Below are positions 20,492-30,536 of a stretch of DNA of 64,000 nucleotides, in pieces. The notes under the pieces are model-generated. The model saw nothing but the letters and a program-made list of their open reading frames with translations. It made no database searches and was not told the origin of the DNA. Positions within the stretch are counted from its first letter, which is position 1. Every line of letters starts with the position of its first letter. The DNA comes from Thiocapsa sp. Lineage in GTDB: Bacteria > Pseudomonadota > Gammaproteobacteria > Chromatiales > Chromatiaceae. The DNA is taken from contig NZ_CP073760.1 of assembly GCF_018399035.1 (NCBI RefSeq), positions 5,146,501 to 5,210,500 on the forward strand, read 5' to 3'. Both the position numbers and the translations under genes were made by a program.

Positions 20492-20568
20492 GGAGCGGTA
20501 GTTCAGTTGGTTAGAATACCGGCCTGTCACGCCGGGGGTCGCGGGTTCGAGTCCCGTCCGCTCCGCCA
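20492..20568 (+). tRNA. tRNA-Asp (anticodon GTC)
   Basis: Complete cloverleaf: acceptor GGAGCGG pairs with CCGCTCC, anticodon stem CCGGC/GCCGG with loop CTGTCAC (anticodon GTC), T-arm GCGGG TTCGAGT CCCGT, discriminator G (usual for Asp) and an encoded CCA. It lies 40 bp after tRNA-Val and probably shares its transcript. Confidence 0.97.
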
Positions 20569-20579
20569 TCACTGCCAGT

Positions 20580-20612
20580 CGGGGATACCGCCTTCGGTAT
20601 CCCCGATTTCTC
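20580..20612 (+). terminator. Rho-independent terminator after the tRNAs
   Basis: CGGGGATACCG (20580-20590) pairs perfectly with CGGTATCCCCG (20595-20605) around a CCTT loop, followed by ATTTCTCTC. It separates the tRNA transcript from ppiD. Confidence 0.75.
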
Positions 20613-20657
20613 TCCCGGATCCATCCTCCACCGCCCCAATCAGCAGTTGATCGCCTC

Positions 20658-22580
20658 ATGCTTCAAGCCATTCGGGAACGTGCCCAAGGCTGGCTCGCCT
20701 GGGTCATCGTCGGACTCATCAGTATTCCATTCGCCCTTTGGGGTATCCAATCTTACCTGGGTGTCGGGGGTGAGCCCGTCGTCGCAACGGTCAACGGGGT
20801 CGACATCACCGACCGTGATCTGAGTCGACGTGCTCAGCAGGCGCGCATCGAGCTGCGCGAGCGTCTCGGCGCGGCCTACGATCCGGCACTCTTCGAGGAA
20901 GGGCGCCTGCGTGCCGAGGTCCTCGACGACATGATTCGGCAGACGCTGCTGCTGGATGCCTCCAACCGTATCGGCATGCGGGTGTCGGACGAGGAGGTGC
21001 GCATACAGATCCTCTCCGAGCCCGCCTTTCAGCGCGACGGCCGGTTCGACCGCGAATCCTACGAGCGATTGCTCCGGCTACAGGGGCTGTCTCCCGCGCA
21101 GTTCGAGGAGCAGCTGCGTCAGCAGTTGATCGGAAATCAGCTGTTGCGTGCCGTAGTGGGAAGCGAGCTCATCACGAGCCGGGAGCTCGACGACTATCGG
21201 CGACTCGCCGGTCAGACCCGAGAGCTCTCGTATGCCGTCATGCCCGCGGCGGATTTCCAAAGCGACGCCCCGATCGGCGAGGACGAGATCCAAGCCTTTT
21301 ACGCGGCGAACGCGGCGCGTTTCCAAAGCCCGGAAATGGTCACGTTGGAGTATCTGGTGCTCGATGTCGGCGAGCTTGCGAAGGGTGCCGAGATCGGCGA
21401 CGACGAGCTTCTGCGCGTCTACGAGCAGGATCAGTCACGCTTCGGTCAGCCCGAGCTGCGCAGCGTGCGTCATCTTCTCGCGACCGTGCCGCAAGACGCG
21501 GACGAGGCTTCGGCGCAGGCCGTCGAGGCGCAGGTGCAGTCCATTCGGGAGCGGATCCTCGCGGGCGAGGCGTTCGACGAGGTCGCGCGCTCCGAGTCGC
21601 AGGATCCCGGAAGCGCGAGCGAGGGCGGATCGCTCGGGACCATCGAGCAAGGCATCATGGATCCGGTGTTCGATATGGTGGCCTTCGCACTACCGGAGGG
21701 CGAGCTCAGCCAGCCTGTGCGCACGCGCTTCGGCTATCACCTCATCGAGGTCACCGAGATCATTCCACCGGCCGTGAAGTCGTTCGACGAGGTCAAGGAA
21801 GAGCTTCGTGCCGAGGTCTCGCGCCAGCGTGGCGAATCGCTGTTCTACGATCTCGGCGAGCGGCTCGCCAATGTGGCCTACGAAACCCCGGATAGCCTGG
21901 AGCCTGCGGCGGAGGAGCTTGGTTTGACGCTCCAGCAAAGCGATTGGATCGGTCGCGCGGGCGGCGAAGGCGTGCTCGGTCATCCTCGGGTGACGGGCGC
22001 CGCGTTCAGCGACGAGGTTCTCGTGGGTCGCAACAACAGCGATCTGATCGAGCCCGAGCGCGATGTCCTTCGCGCCGTCGTCTTGCGTGTTGCGGATCAC
22101 CGTGTGGCGGCGGTGCGGCCGCTCGACGAGGTGCGGGACGAGATCGTCGAGGCGCTGCGTTCGGAGCGAGCAGGCGAGGCGGCTCTGCAGGCGGCCGGCA
22201 CCGCTGTCGAGCAGCTTCGGCAAGGCATGCATTGGTCCGAGGCGATGCCTTCGGCGGTCGTCGAGACCCCGGGTGCAGTGGCTCGGGATCTTCAGAGCGT
22301 TCCGGCGCCGGTTCGGCAGTTGGCCTTTACCCTGCCTGCGCCCGTCGAGGGTACGGCAAGCGTCGGTACGACGGTGCTGGAGAACGGAGACGTGGCGGTG
22401 ATTCAAGTGACCGAGATCAAGGACGGCGACACGACGCCGTCGGAGGGTCCTTCACCCGCATCCGAGGCCGAGATGCTTGCCCAATTGCTCGGCCGTCACG
22501 TCTACGACGGGATGCTCGGCGACATGCAATTGCGCGCCAAGGTGGAACGCAAACCAATCAAGATGACTTCCGACCTCTGA
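20658..22580 (+). CDS. ppiD: Periplasmic folding chaperone PpiD
   Basis: A 640-residue inner-membrane-anchored protein: one N-terminal helix (about residues 12-34), SurA-like N-terminal domain (ITDRDLSRRAQQARIELRE), one parvulin-type PpiC domain (about 265-360, including SQDPGSASEGGSLG and a GYHLIEV end) and a C-terminal SurA-like part. Family length and position after lon-hup match. It assists folding of proteins emerging in the periplasm. The last codons (SDL-stop) lie in the first unit of a 12-bp tandem repeat. Confidence 0.93.
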   Translation: MLQAIRERAQGWLAWVIVGLISIPFALWGIQSYLGVGGEPVVATVNGVDITDRDLSRRAQQARIELRERLGAAYDPALFEEGRLRAEVLDDMIRQTLLLDASNRIGMRVSDEEVRIQILSEPAFQRDGRFDRESYERLLRLQGLSPAQFEEQLRQQLIGNQLLRAVVGSELITSRELDDYRRLAGQTRELSYAVMPAADFQSDAPIGEDEIQAFYAANAARFQSPEMVTLEYLVLDVGELAKGAEIGDDELLRVYEQDQSRFGQPELRSVRHLLATVPQDADEASAQAVEAQVQSIRERILAGEAFDEVARSESQDPGSASEGGSLGTIEQGIMDPVFDMVAFALPEGELSQPVRTRFGYHLIEVTEIIPPAVKSFDEVKEELRAEVSRQRGESLFYDLGERLANVAYETPDSLEPAAEELGLTLQQSDWIGRAGGEGVLGHPRVTGAAFSDEVLVGRNNSDLIEPERDVLRAVVLRVADHRVAAVRPLDEVRDEIVEALRSERAGEAALQAAGTAVEQLRQGMHWSEAMPSAVVETPGAVARDLQSVPAPVRQLAFTLPAPVEGTASVGTTVLENGDVAVIQVTEIKDGDTTPSEGPSPASEAEMLAQLLGRHVYDGMLGDMQLRAKVERKPIKMTSDL

Positions 22581-22605
22581 CCCGACCTCTGACCCGACCT
22601 CTGCC
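22570..22605. repeat. 12-bp tandem repeat at the ppiD stop codon
   Basis: Three head-to-tail units of CCGACCTCTGAC (22570-22581, 22582-22593, 22594-22605, the last with one change). The first unit carries the ppiD stop codon, so copy-number change would not alter the protein. Confidence 0.8.
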
Positions 22606-22700
22606 CCGACCTTCGCTCCAGGCTCCGCCGATCGGTCCACAACGGGCGACCGCTCGGCGGAGCGACCGGGTCAACTTCCCCGCCGCCCGCCGCCCCGACC

Positions 22701-23477
22701 TCAGCCCAAACCCAGGATGTGGTAACCGGTATCGACGTACAGCACGTCTCCCGTAATGCCGCTCGCCAGATCCGAGCACAGGAAGGCGGCAGCATTTCCC
22801 ACCTCCTCGATACTGACGTTGCGCCGCAAGGGCGTGCGCTCCTCGACCTTCTTGAGCATATCGCGAAAATCCGAGATCCCGGCCGCGGCAAGCGTGCGGA
22901 TAGGGCCGGCGGAGACGGCGTTCACGCGCGTCCCGTGCGGTCCGAGCGATGCCGCGAGATAGCGCATGTTTGCCTCGAGACTCGCCTTCGCCACGCCCAT
23001 GACGTTGTAGTTGGGAACGGCCCGCACGGCGCCCAGATAGGTCATGGTGACGAGTGCGCCGTTGCGTCCCTGCATCATCCCGCGGCCTGCCTTGGCCAGT
23101 GCGGCGAAGCTATAGGAGCTGATGTCGTGGGCGGTCGCGAAGCCTTCACGCGTGACGGCATCGACATAGTCGCCCTCGAGCTGATCGCGCGGGGCGAAGG
23201 CCAGCGAATGGACGATGCCGTCCAGGCCGTCCCAGCGCTCGGCCAGCGCGGAGAACAGTGCCTCGATCTCGCTGTCGCTGCCGACGTCGAGCGGAAAGGT
23301 CAGATCCGAGCCGCACTTGGCCGCCATGTCTTCGACGCGGGACTTGAGCTTGTCGTTCTGGTAGGTCAAGGCGATCTCGGCACCCTCGCGGTGCATGGCC
23401 TCGGCACAACCCCAGGCGATGGATCGGTTGCTGGCGACCCCGGTAACGAGGATCTTCTTTCCGCTTAGGAATCCCAT
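22701..23477 (-). CDS. fabI: Enoyl-ACP reductase (NADH)
   Basis: A 258-residue short-chain dehydrogenase that reduces trans-2-enoyl-ACP in fatty-acid synthesis. Features: GVASNRSIAWG nucleotide-binding segment of FabI type, HSLAFAPRDQL, the catalytic Tyr-Lys pair spaced as Y-x6-K in NYNVMGVAKASL, and the substrate-loop SAGPIRTLAAAGI. Start ATG at 23477 with GGAAGAG upstream. It is divergent from the ABC importer genes, with 254 bp between them. Confidence 0.96.
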   Translation of the reverse strand: MGFLSGKKILVTGVASNRSIAWGCAEAMHREGAEIALTYQNDKLKSRVEDMAAKCGSDLTFPLDVGSDSEIEALFSALAERWDGLDGIVHSLAFAPRDQLEGDYVDAVTREGFATAHDISSYSFAALAKAGRGMMQGRNGALVTMTYLGAVRAVPNYNVMGVAKASLEANMRYLAASLGPHGTRVNAVSAGPIRTLAAAGISDFRDMLKKVEERTPLRRNVSIEEVGNAAAFLCSDLASGITGDVLYVDTGYHILGLG

Positions 23478-23731
23478 AATTCGATATCTCTTCCGTTCAG
23501 TGGGCGTTCAGTGGGCCGCGCCGGGTGGCGTGCAGTTCGGTCGGGGCGGGAGGGGCTGCACCGGATCAATCGACCCTTGAAGTTGTCGGTGCGATCGTCC
23601 GAAGATCGAGGTCCGCACCGTCGTAGATCCGACGGGCGGCGTCTGCGCCTCGGCGCGAACCCCTCGAGGCCGATGCAATCCCGCTTCTCACCCCCATTTG
23701 CGGGTCTAACATTACAGAAACTCGGGTATCG

Positions 23732-25921
23732 GTGAAAGGGTCAGACGTGCGGTCAATCGAGCGGTTCGACATCGGGGGACGTTTTCTGTTTGGTCTGGCC
23801 GCCGTCCTGCTGGCGGGATGCGGCGAGGCGCCTTGGAACGACCCCTACCCGGCCGGCGAGGCGACGAGCAATCGGGTCTACAGCTCGTTCGCCGAGCGGC
23901 CCAAGCATCTGGACCCGGCGCGCTCCTACAGCGCCGACGAGTATGCCTTCCTCGCACAGATCTACGAGCCGCCGCTTCAGTACCATTTTCTGCTGCGTCC
24001 CTATCGTCTGGTGCCGCTCACGGCGCTCGAGGTGCCCGAGCCCGCTTACTTCGACATCGACGGCAACCCGCTCCCGCAGGATGCACCGGCCGAGTCGATC
24101 CATCGCAGCGATTATCTGATCCGCATCCAGCCCGGGATTCGCTATCAGCCCCATCCGGCGTTCGCCGCGGACGAGACCGGCGCCTATCGCTATCACGCCC
24201 TGACCGCGCGTGATCTGCGCGGAATCAACCCGCTCGGGGACTTCGAGCAGACCGGCACCCGCGAGCTGACGGCGGAGGACTATATCCACCAGATCAAGCG
24301 TCTGGCTGCGCCCTGGGCACATTCACCCATTGCGGGCGTGATGCAGAAGCATATCTTCGGGTTCGAGGACTACGCGGAGAGCCTCGCGCAGACCGCCGAA
24401 ACCGATCCGTTGCAGCGCGTGACCAGACTCAAAGCGTCCGAGATCGCCGGTGTCGAGCGCGTCGATCCTTACAGTTACCGCATCAGCGTCAAGGGCAAGT
24501 ATCCGCAGTTCGCCTACTGGCTCGCCATGCCCTTCTTCGCCCCCATGCCTTGGGAGGCCGAGGTCTTCTACGCCCAGCCGGGGTTGAGAGAGCGCAACAT
24601 TACGCTGGACTGGTACCCGGTCGGCACCGGTCCCTTCATGCTCGGCGAGAACAATCCCAACCTTCGCATGGTGCTCGAGCGCAACCCGAATTTCCGCGGC
24701 GAGCCCTACCCGAGCGAGGGCATGCCGGACGATGCGGCATCCGGGATCCTCGCCGATGCCGGCCGACCGATGCCCTTCATCGAGGAGGCCGTCTACAGCC
24801 TCGAGAAGGAAAGCATCCCGCGCTGGAACAAGTTCCTGCAGGGCTTCTACGACAGCTCCGGGATTGCGTCCGACGCCTTCGACCAAGCCGTTCAGATCGA
24901 CGCCGGGGGCGAGCCCGTGCTCACCGATGCGATGCGCGAGCGCGGGATCAGCCTGCTGACATCGGTCGAGCCGTCCGTCATGTACATGGGATTCAACATG
25001 CTCGATCCCGTGATCGGCGGGGACTCGGAGCAGGCGCGCCTCCTGCGGCGCGCCATCGCGATCGCGGTGGACTTCGAGGAGTTCATCTCCATCTTCACCA
25101 ACGGTCGCGGTCTGGTCGCGCAGGGCCCCATCCCGCCGGGGATCTTCGGCTACCGCGAGGGCGAGGCGGGGATCAATCCATTCGTCTATGCATGGGTCGA
25201 GGGGCGGGCCGTGCGGCGAGGTCTCGACGAGGCGCGCGTCCTGATGGAGCAAGCAGGATATCCGGGCGGTCGCGACCGGGAGACCGGGCGAGCGCTCACG
25301 ATCAACTACGAGGCGATCGCGACCGGTCCCGACGACCGCGCCCGTCTGAACTGGATCCGCAAGCAATTCGCCAAGCTCGGCATCGAGCTCGTGATCCGCT
25401 CCACCGACTACAACCGCTTTCAGGAGAAGATCCGCAACGGGACCGGTCAGGTCTTCATGTGGGGCTGGAACGCGGACTACCCGGACCCGGAAAATTTTCT
25501 CTTCCTGCTCTACGGGCCGAACGGCAAGGTCGAGCATCAAGGCGAGAACGCGTCGAACTATGCCAACCCGGAATTCGATCGTCTCTTCAATACGATGCGT
25601 TTTATGGACGACGGCCCCGAGCGCCAGGCCGCAATCGACCGCATGGTCGAGATCGCCCGCACGGACGCGCCTTGGCTCTGGGGCTTCAACCCCAAGGCGT
25701 TCAGCCTGCATCATCGGTGGATGTACAACGCCAGTCCGAACCAGATGGCGAACAACACACTCAAGTATCGTCGGGTCGACCCCGCGCTGCGCGAGCGGCT
25801 ACGCCATGAATGGAATCCGCCGATCCTCTGGCCGCTGTGGGCGATCGGTGTGCTCATCGTGGTGATCGTCCTGCCGGCGCTCTGGCTGGTGTGGCGGCGC
25901 GAGCGGAGCACCGCGCTGTGA
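23732..25921 (+). CDS. Yej-like peptide ABC importer, substrate-binding lipoprotein with C-terminal membrane anchor
   Basis: A 729-residue family-5 solute-binding protein. The N-terminus has a lipoprotein signal with lipobox LLAGC (Cys30). The binding domain contains HLDPARSYSADEYAFLAQIYEPP and WYPVGTGPFML, typical of peptide binders. Unusually, the last ~30 residues hold a membrane helix (PPILWPLWAIGVLIVVIVLPALWLV region) and an Arg-rich end, so the protein may be anchored at both ends. Start GTG at 23732; GTG at 23747 is also possible. Gene order binding protein-permease-permease-fused ATPase matches E. coli yejABEF. Substrate (oligopeptide or peptide antibiotic) is inferred. Confidence 0.85.
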   Translation: MKGSDVRSIERFDIGGRFLFGLAAVLLAGCGEAPWNDPYPAGEATSNRVYSSFAERPKHLDPARSYSADEYAFLAQIYEPPLQYHFLLRPYRLVPLTALEVPEPAYFDIDGNPLPQDAPAESIHRSDYLIRIQPGIRYQPHPAFAADETGAYRYHALTARDLRGINPLGDFEQTGTRELTAEDYIHQIKRLAAPWAHSPIAGVMQKHIFGFEDYAESLAQTAETDPLQRVTRLKASEIAGVERVDPYSYRISVKGKYPQFAYWLAMPFFAPMPWEAEVFYAQPGLRERNITLDWYPVGTGPFMLGENNPNLRMVLERNPNFRGEPYPSEGMPDDAASGILADAGRPMPFIEEAVYSLEKESIPRWNKFLQGFYDSSGIASDAFDQAVQIDAGGEPVLTDAMRERGISLLTSVEPSVMYMGFNMLDPVIGGDSEQARLLRRAIAIAVDFEEFISIFTNGRGLVAQGPIPPGIFGYREGEAGINPFVYAWVEGRAVRRGLDEARVLMEQAGYPGGRDRETGRALTINYEAIATGPDDRARLNWIRKQFAKLGIELVIRSTDYNRFQEKIRNGTGQVFMWGWNADYPDPENFLFLLYGPNGKVEHQGENASNYANPEFDRLFNTMRFMDDGPERQAAIDRMVEIARTDAPWLWGFNPKAFSLHHRWMYNASPNQMANNTLKYRRVDPALRERLRHEWNPPILWPLWAIGVLIVVIVLPALWLVWRRERSTAL

Positions 25922-26898
25922 CGGCCTACATCATCCGTCGATTGATCTATGCGATCCCGATCCTGATCGGGGTCAACCTCATTACCTTCGTGCTCTTCTT
26001 CGTGGTCAACGCGCCGGACGACATGGCGCGGATGCATCTCGGCGAGAAACGGGTCACCGAGGAGGCGATCCAGACCTGGAAACAGGAGCACGGCTACGAC
26101 CGGCCCTTGCTCTACAACGCGGATGCCTCCGGCCTCGGACGCTTCACGGAGACCATCTTCTTCGAGAAATCGATCCGCTTGTTCGTCTTCGACTTCGGCT
26201 CGTCCGACAACGGTCGCGATATCGGCTACGACATCTCACAACGCATGTGGCCGAGTCTGGCCATCGCCATCCCCGTGCTGCTGGTCGGGCTCGCCTTCAA
26301 CATCTCCTACGCGCTCTTCATCGTGTTTTTTCGCGCGACCTATGTGGACATCGGCAGTGTCGTCCTGCTGGTGGCCATGATGTCGATCTCGGGCCTCTTC
26401 TACATCATCGGCGGGCAGTTTCTGCTCGGCAAGCTCTTCCACTTGGTACCCATCTCGGGTTACGACACGGGCGTGGAGGCCTGGAAGTTCCTGATCCTTC
26501 CGGTGATCGTGGGCGTGATCGGCGGGATCGGGGCGGGCACCCGCTGGTATCGCACGCTTTTTCTGGAGGAGATCTCGAAAGACTATGTCCGCACCGCCAG
26601 GGCCAAGGGCTTGAGCGAGCGGCGTGTGCTCTTCCGCCATGTCTTGCAGAATGCCCTGATCCCCATCCTGACGGGTGTCGTGGTGGTGCTGCCGCTGCTG
26701 TTCATGGGCAGTCTCATTACCGAGTCCTTCTTCGGGATCCCGGGGCTCGGCAGCTACACGATCGACGCCATCAACAGCCAGGATTTCGCGATCGTGCGCT
26801 CGATGGTGTTCCTCGGGGCCGTGCTCTATATCGTCGGGCTGATCCTGACGGATATCTCGTACACGTTGGTGGATCCGCGGGTTCGGTTACAGCCATGA
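25918..26898 (+). CDS. Peptide ABC importer permease (YejB-like)
   Basis: A 326-residue inner-membrane permease of the DppB/OppB type. It starts TAYIIRRLIYAIPILIGVN, the usual first helix, and carries the EAA-like loop DYVRTARAKGLSERRVLFRHVLQNAL that contacts the ATPase. The ends GIPGLGSYTIDAI and LTDISYTLVDPRVR are typical. GTG start at 25918 overlaps the preceding stop by four bases (GTGA), indicating translational coupling. Confidence 0.9.
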   Translation: MTAYIIRRLIYAIPILIGVNLITFVLFFVVNAPDDMARMHLGEKRVTEEAIQTWKQEHGYDRPLLYNADASGLGRFTETIFFEKSIRLFVFDFGSSDNGRDIGYDISQRMWPSLAIAIPVLLVGLAFNISYALFIVFFRATYVDIGSVVLLVAMMSISGLFYIIGGQFLLGKLFHLVPISGYDTGVEAWKFLILPVIVGVIGGIGAGTRWYRTLFLEEISKDYVRTARAKGLSERRVLFRHVLQNALIPILTGVVVVLPLLFMGSLITESFFGIPGLGSYTIDAINSQDFAIVRSMVFLGAVLYIVGLILTDISYTLVDPRVRLQP

Positions 26899-28313
26899 GC
26901 GTGTTGCCGGTTGTGCTCTGGACCGATGGTTTGGTGTTCCTGCTCTTGGCGTTGATCGCCGCCTTCGTGTTCTATGCCTCCGGGCACGAGCACATGCGCG
27001 CACCCTGGCGGCGTGTCGTGCGCTCCCGGGTGGGCGTGGCGACGATCGTCGTGCTGGGTTTCTATGTCGTCGTCGGGTTGCTCGATACGGTGCATTTTCG
27101 GCTTGCGCTCGACCGACAAGGGGATGTCGGCGCCGAGACCCGCTATTCGCCCGAGGTCTTGAGTCTGCTCGACCTGGCGCTGAGCGGGTTACGCGCGCGT
27201 CAGGAGAAGACCTATTCGGCGCCCTTCGCCACCCACCTCTTCGTGAAGGAGGCGATCGAGCAGCCGGACGGTACGCTGCTACGCGATTATCCTCGGCTCG
27301 AATACGGTGGCGCGCATCTGGAGGATCCCGCGCGTCAGCGCGGCTTCGACATCGCCTGGCGCGCCGCGTGGGGTGCGCTGCAGGGCTTGGTCATCTGGGT
27401 GTTGCTGGCGACCGGGATCCTGTGGCTGATCGCCCGCTCGCGCGGGGAGACGCAGGCGGCGACCCGCGCGGCCATCCTGGCGGGGCGCACGCCGATCCCC
27501 TGGCGGACTGCCCTCGTGATGCTCGGCATCATGCTGGTGTCGAGCGCCGTTGCGGGCGAGCTGGCGCTCAAGTACCACATCCTGGGAACGGACAAGGTCG
27601 GCGAGGATGTCTTCTATCAGACGCTCAAGAGTATCCGCACCGGGCTGCTGATCGGCACACTCACCACCCTGGTGATGCTGCCCGCTGCGGTCTTGCTCGG
27701 CATCATGGCCGGCTATTTCAGGGGCTGGGTCGACGACGTCATCCAGTATCTCTACACCACGCTGAACTCCATCCCGGGGGTGCTCCTGATCGCCGCGGCC
27801 ATCCTCTTGCTGCAGGTCTACATGAGCAACCATGCCGACGACTTCGCGAGCCTGGTCGAGCGCGCGGATCTGCGCCTGCTGTTCCTGGTGCTGATCCTGG
27901 GCGTGACCAGTTGGACCGGGCTCTGTCGGCTGCTGCGCGGGGAGGCCCTGAAGCTGCGCGAGGTCGACTATGTCCAGGCGTCCACCGCCCTGGGCGTCGG
28001 TCACTTCACCCTGATCGGCCGGCATATCCTGCCCAACGTCATGCACATCGTGCTGATCACGTTGGTGTTGGACTTCAGCGGGCTGGTGCTCGCCGAGGCC
28101 GTGCTCTCCTACATCAACATCGGCGTGGACCCGACCATGAATTCATGGGGGAACATGATCAACAGCGCACGGCTCGAGCTGGCCCGGGATCCGGTCGTCT
28201 GGTGGTCACTCACCGCTGCATTCGTCTTCATGTTCGCCTTGGTGCTTGCGGCGAACCTCTTTGCCGACGTGGTGCGCGATGCCTTCGATCCGAGACTCAA
28301 GGGTGCACGCTGA
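26895..28313 (+). CDS. Peptide ABC importer permease (YejE-like, enlarged)
   Basis: A 472-residue inner-membrane permease of the DppC/OppC type. The core transport domain (about residues 235-470) has the coupling loop DYVQASTALGVGHFTLIGRHILPN and GVDPTMNSWGNMI. Longer than E. coli YejE (about 341) because of extra N-terminal helices and a periplasmic segment rich in charged residues (ETRYSPEVLSLLDLALSG to about residue 150). The ATG overlaps the stop of the previous gene (ATGA). Confidence 0.88.
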   Translation: MSVLPVVLWTDGLVFLLLALIAAFVFYASGHEHMRAPWRRVVRSRVGVATIVVLGFYVVVGLLDTVHFRLALDRQGDVGAETRYSPEVLSLLDLALSGLRARQEKTYSAPFATHLFVKEAIEQPDGTLLRDYPRLEYGGAHLEDPARQRGFDIAWRAAWGALQGLVIWVLLATGILWLIARSRGETQAATRAAILAGRTPIPWRTALVMLGIMLVSSAVAGELALKYHILGTDKVGEDVFYQTLKSIRTGLLIGTLTTLVMLPAAVLLGIMAGYFRGWVDDVIQYLYTTLNSIPGVLLIAAAILLLQVYMSNHADDFASLVERADLRLLFLVLILGVTSWTGLCRLLRGEALKLREVDYVQASTALGVGHFTLIGRHILPNVMHIVLITLVLDFSGLVLAEAVLSYINIGVDPTMNSWGNMINSARLELARDPVVWWSLTAAFVFMFALVLAANLFADVVRDAFDPRLKGAR

Positions 28314-28394
28314 TCGCATCTGCGAGCCCCCTATGCGTGCCGTGCGTCCGTGCGGTTCAATCGCTTGTTTTGAAGCGAAGAGGGAGAGCGTCTG

Positions 28395-30431
28395 ATGTCG
28401 TCCGATGTGCTGCTCGAGGTCTCTGGGCTGACGACGCTGCTCGGGGATGCCGCGCGCCCGGTTCGGGTCGTCGACGGGATCGACCTGACGATCCGTCGAG
28501 GCGAAACCTTCGTGCTGCTCGGAGAATCCGGATGCGGCAAGTCCATGACGGCGCTCTCGCTGATGCGGCTCCTGCCGCCGTCCGGGCGCGTCGCGGCCGG
28601 CGCGGTGCGCTTGGCCGGAACCGATCTGCTGCGCCTGACCGAGGCCGAGATGCGCCACGTGCGCGGCGGGCGCATGGCGATGATCTTTCAGGAGCCGCAA
28701 ACCTCGCTCAACCCGGTCATGAGCGTCGGCGATCAGATCGCCGAGGCGGTCCGGGTCCATGAAGGGGGATCGCGCGATCGCACACCGGCGCGGGTCGTGG
28801 AGCTGATGCGTGCGGTCGGCATCCCGGATCCGGCCCGGCGGGTCGATGAATATCCGCATCAGCTCTCGGGCGGCATGAAGCAGCGCATCATGATCGCCAT
28901 GGCCTTGGCCGGCGACCCGCAGCTCCTGATCGCCGACGAGCCGACCACCGCGCTGGACGTCACCATCCAGGCCCAGGTGCTTCGGCTGTTGAAGGATCTG
29001 CAGGCGAAGACCGGCATGGCCGTGCTCCTCATCACCCACGATCTCGGCGTGGTCGCCGAGACGGCGGACCGCTTGGCCGTGATGTACGCGGGCCAGATCC
29101 TGGAGACCGCGACCACCGATGCCTTCTTCGCGGCGCCGGCGCATCCCTACAGCCGCCGCTTGATGGAGAGCCTGCCCGGTGCGGACAAACGCAACGGGCG
29201 TCTGGCGGTCATCCCGGGACGGGTCCCGCATCTGGACCAGGCGTTCGTCGGCTGCCGGTTCGCCGAGCGTTGTGATGCGGTCATGCCCCGATGCCGTGAA
29301 CAAGCGCCCGTCTGGCGCGACCTGGTGACCGGGCAGGGCGTGCGCTGTCATCTCTGGGACCAGGGCGGCGCACAGCCCGTTGGATTGACGCGCGGGGTCC
29401 GGGATCCCGTTGCAGCGCCCGAGACCATGCTCGACGGCGAAGGCGCGCCGGATCCGGAAGCCGCCGTTGCCCCCATGCTTCAGGTTCGGGATCTCAAGGT
29501 CCACTTCCCGATCCACGACGGCGTCTTCCGGCGTGTCGTCGGACAGGTGCGCGCCGTCGACGGTCTGACCTTCGACCTGACCCCGGGTCGGACCTTGGCG
29601 TTGGTCGGGGAGTCCGGCTGCGGCAAGACCACCGCCGGCAAGGGCATCCTGCAGCTGACGATACCCACCGGCGGCTCGATCCGCTATCGGGGCGAGGAGC
29701 TGGTCGGGCTGGGGCATCGCCGGATGCGTCCCTTCCGCAAGGATCTCCAGATCATCTTCCAGGATCCCTATGCGGCGATGAATCCGCGCATGCTGGTTGG
29801 GGATCTGATCGGCGAGGGCCTCCAAGCGCTCGGGATCGAGCGCAGTCGGGCCGGACGGATGCGGCGCGTCGCCGAGCTCCTCGATCTGGTCGGCATGGAC
29901 GCGGATGCCGTCGAGCGCTACCCGCACGAGTTCTCCGGCGGCCAGCGACAGCGTATCTGCATCGCCCGGGCGCTTGCGGTCGAGCCCAAGCTGATCGTCT
30001 GCGACGAGCCGACCAGCGCGCTGGACGTCTCGGTCCAGGCCCAGATCCTCAACCTGCTGAAGGATCTTCAGGATCGGCTCGGGCTCGCCTATCTCTTCAT
30101 CACCCACGACATCTCGGTGGTGGCCTATCTGGCGCACGAGGTGGCGGTCATGTATCTCGGACGCCTGGTCGAGCGGGGGCGGGTCGACGAGATCCTGGAT
30201 GACCCGCGCCATCCCTATACCCGTGCGCTGCTTTCGGCCGTACCTGTGATCGACCGCGAAAAGCGGCGCGCGGTGATTCGTCTTGAAGGCGACATGCCCT
30301 CGCCGAGCAACCCGCCCTCGGGCTGCTACTTCCACCCGCGTTGCCCGGAGGCGGTCGCGGCCTGCGCCTTGGCATATCCCGAGGAGACGCGCCTGAGCGA
30401 GACCCGTCTCGTCCATTGCCTGCGGGTCTGA
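28395..30431 (+). CDS. Peptide ABC importer, fused double ATPase (YejF-like)
   Basis: A 678-residue protein with two complete ABC ATPase domains in tandem. The first has Walker A GESGCGKS and signature LSGGMKQRI; the second Walker A GESGCGKTT and signature FSGGQRQRI. Each half ends with the oligopeptide-transporter C-terminal domain with cysteines (CRFAERCDAVMPRC and CYFHPRCPEAVAAC), typical of DppD/DppF-type subunits. ATG at 28395 follows AGGGAGAG. It energises the two permeases encoded just upstream. Confidence 0.92.
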   Translation: MSSDVLLEVSGLTTLLGDAARPVRVVDGIDLTIRRGETFVLLGESGCGKSMTALSLMRLLPPSGRVAAGAVRLAGTDLLRLTEAEMRHVRGGRMAMIFQEPQTSLNPVMSVGDQIAEAVRVHEGGSRDRTPARVVELMRAVGIPDPARRVDEYPHQLSGGMKQRIMIAMALAGDPQLLIADEPTTALDVTIQAQVLRLLKDLQAKTGMAVLLITHDLGVVAETADRLAVMYAGQILETATTDAFFAAPAHPYSRRLMESLPGADKRNGRLAVIPGRVPHLDQAFVGCRFAERCDAVMPRCREQAPVWRDLVTGQGVRCHLWDQGGAQPVGLTRGVRDPVAAPETMLDGEGAPDPEAAVAPMLQVRDLKVHFPIHDGVFRRVVGQVRAVDGLTFDLTPGRTLALVGESGCGKTTAGKGILQLTIPTGGSIRYRGEELVGLGHRRMRPFRKDLQIIFQDPYAAMNPRMLVGDLIGEGLQALGIERSRAGRMRRVAELLDLVGMDADAVERYPHEFSGGQRQRICIARALAVEPKLIVCDEPTSALDVSVQAQILNLLKDLQDRLGLAYLFITHDISVVAYLAHEVAVMYLGRLVERGRVDEILDDPRHPYTRALLSAVPVIDREKRRAVIRLEGDMPSPSNPPSGCYFHPRCPEAVAACALAYPEETRLSETRLVHCLRV

Positions 30432-30536
30432 TGCGGGCGTTCGGCACCGTTTCGGCCTCACCTCTTGTCTTGAAGGTCCGCGCGCCGTATGGTTTTGTCA
30501 CTCCACTTGGATCCGTACGCGGCGAGTCCACTCGCA

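Noticed and set aside
22570..22605. Tandem repeat as a phase-variation switch for ppiD
   Set aside because: The stop codon is in the first unit, so unit number cannot change the reading frame or the protein.
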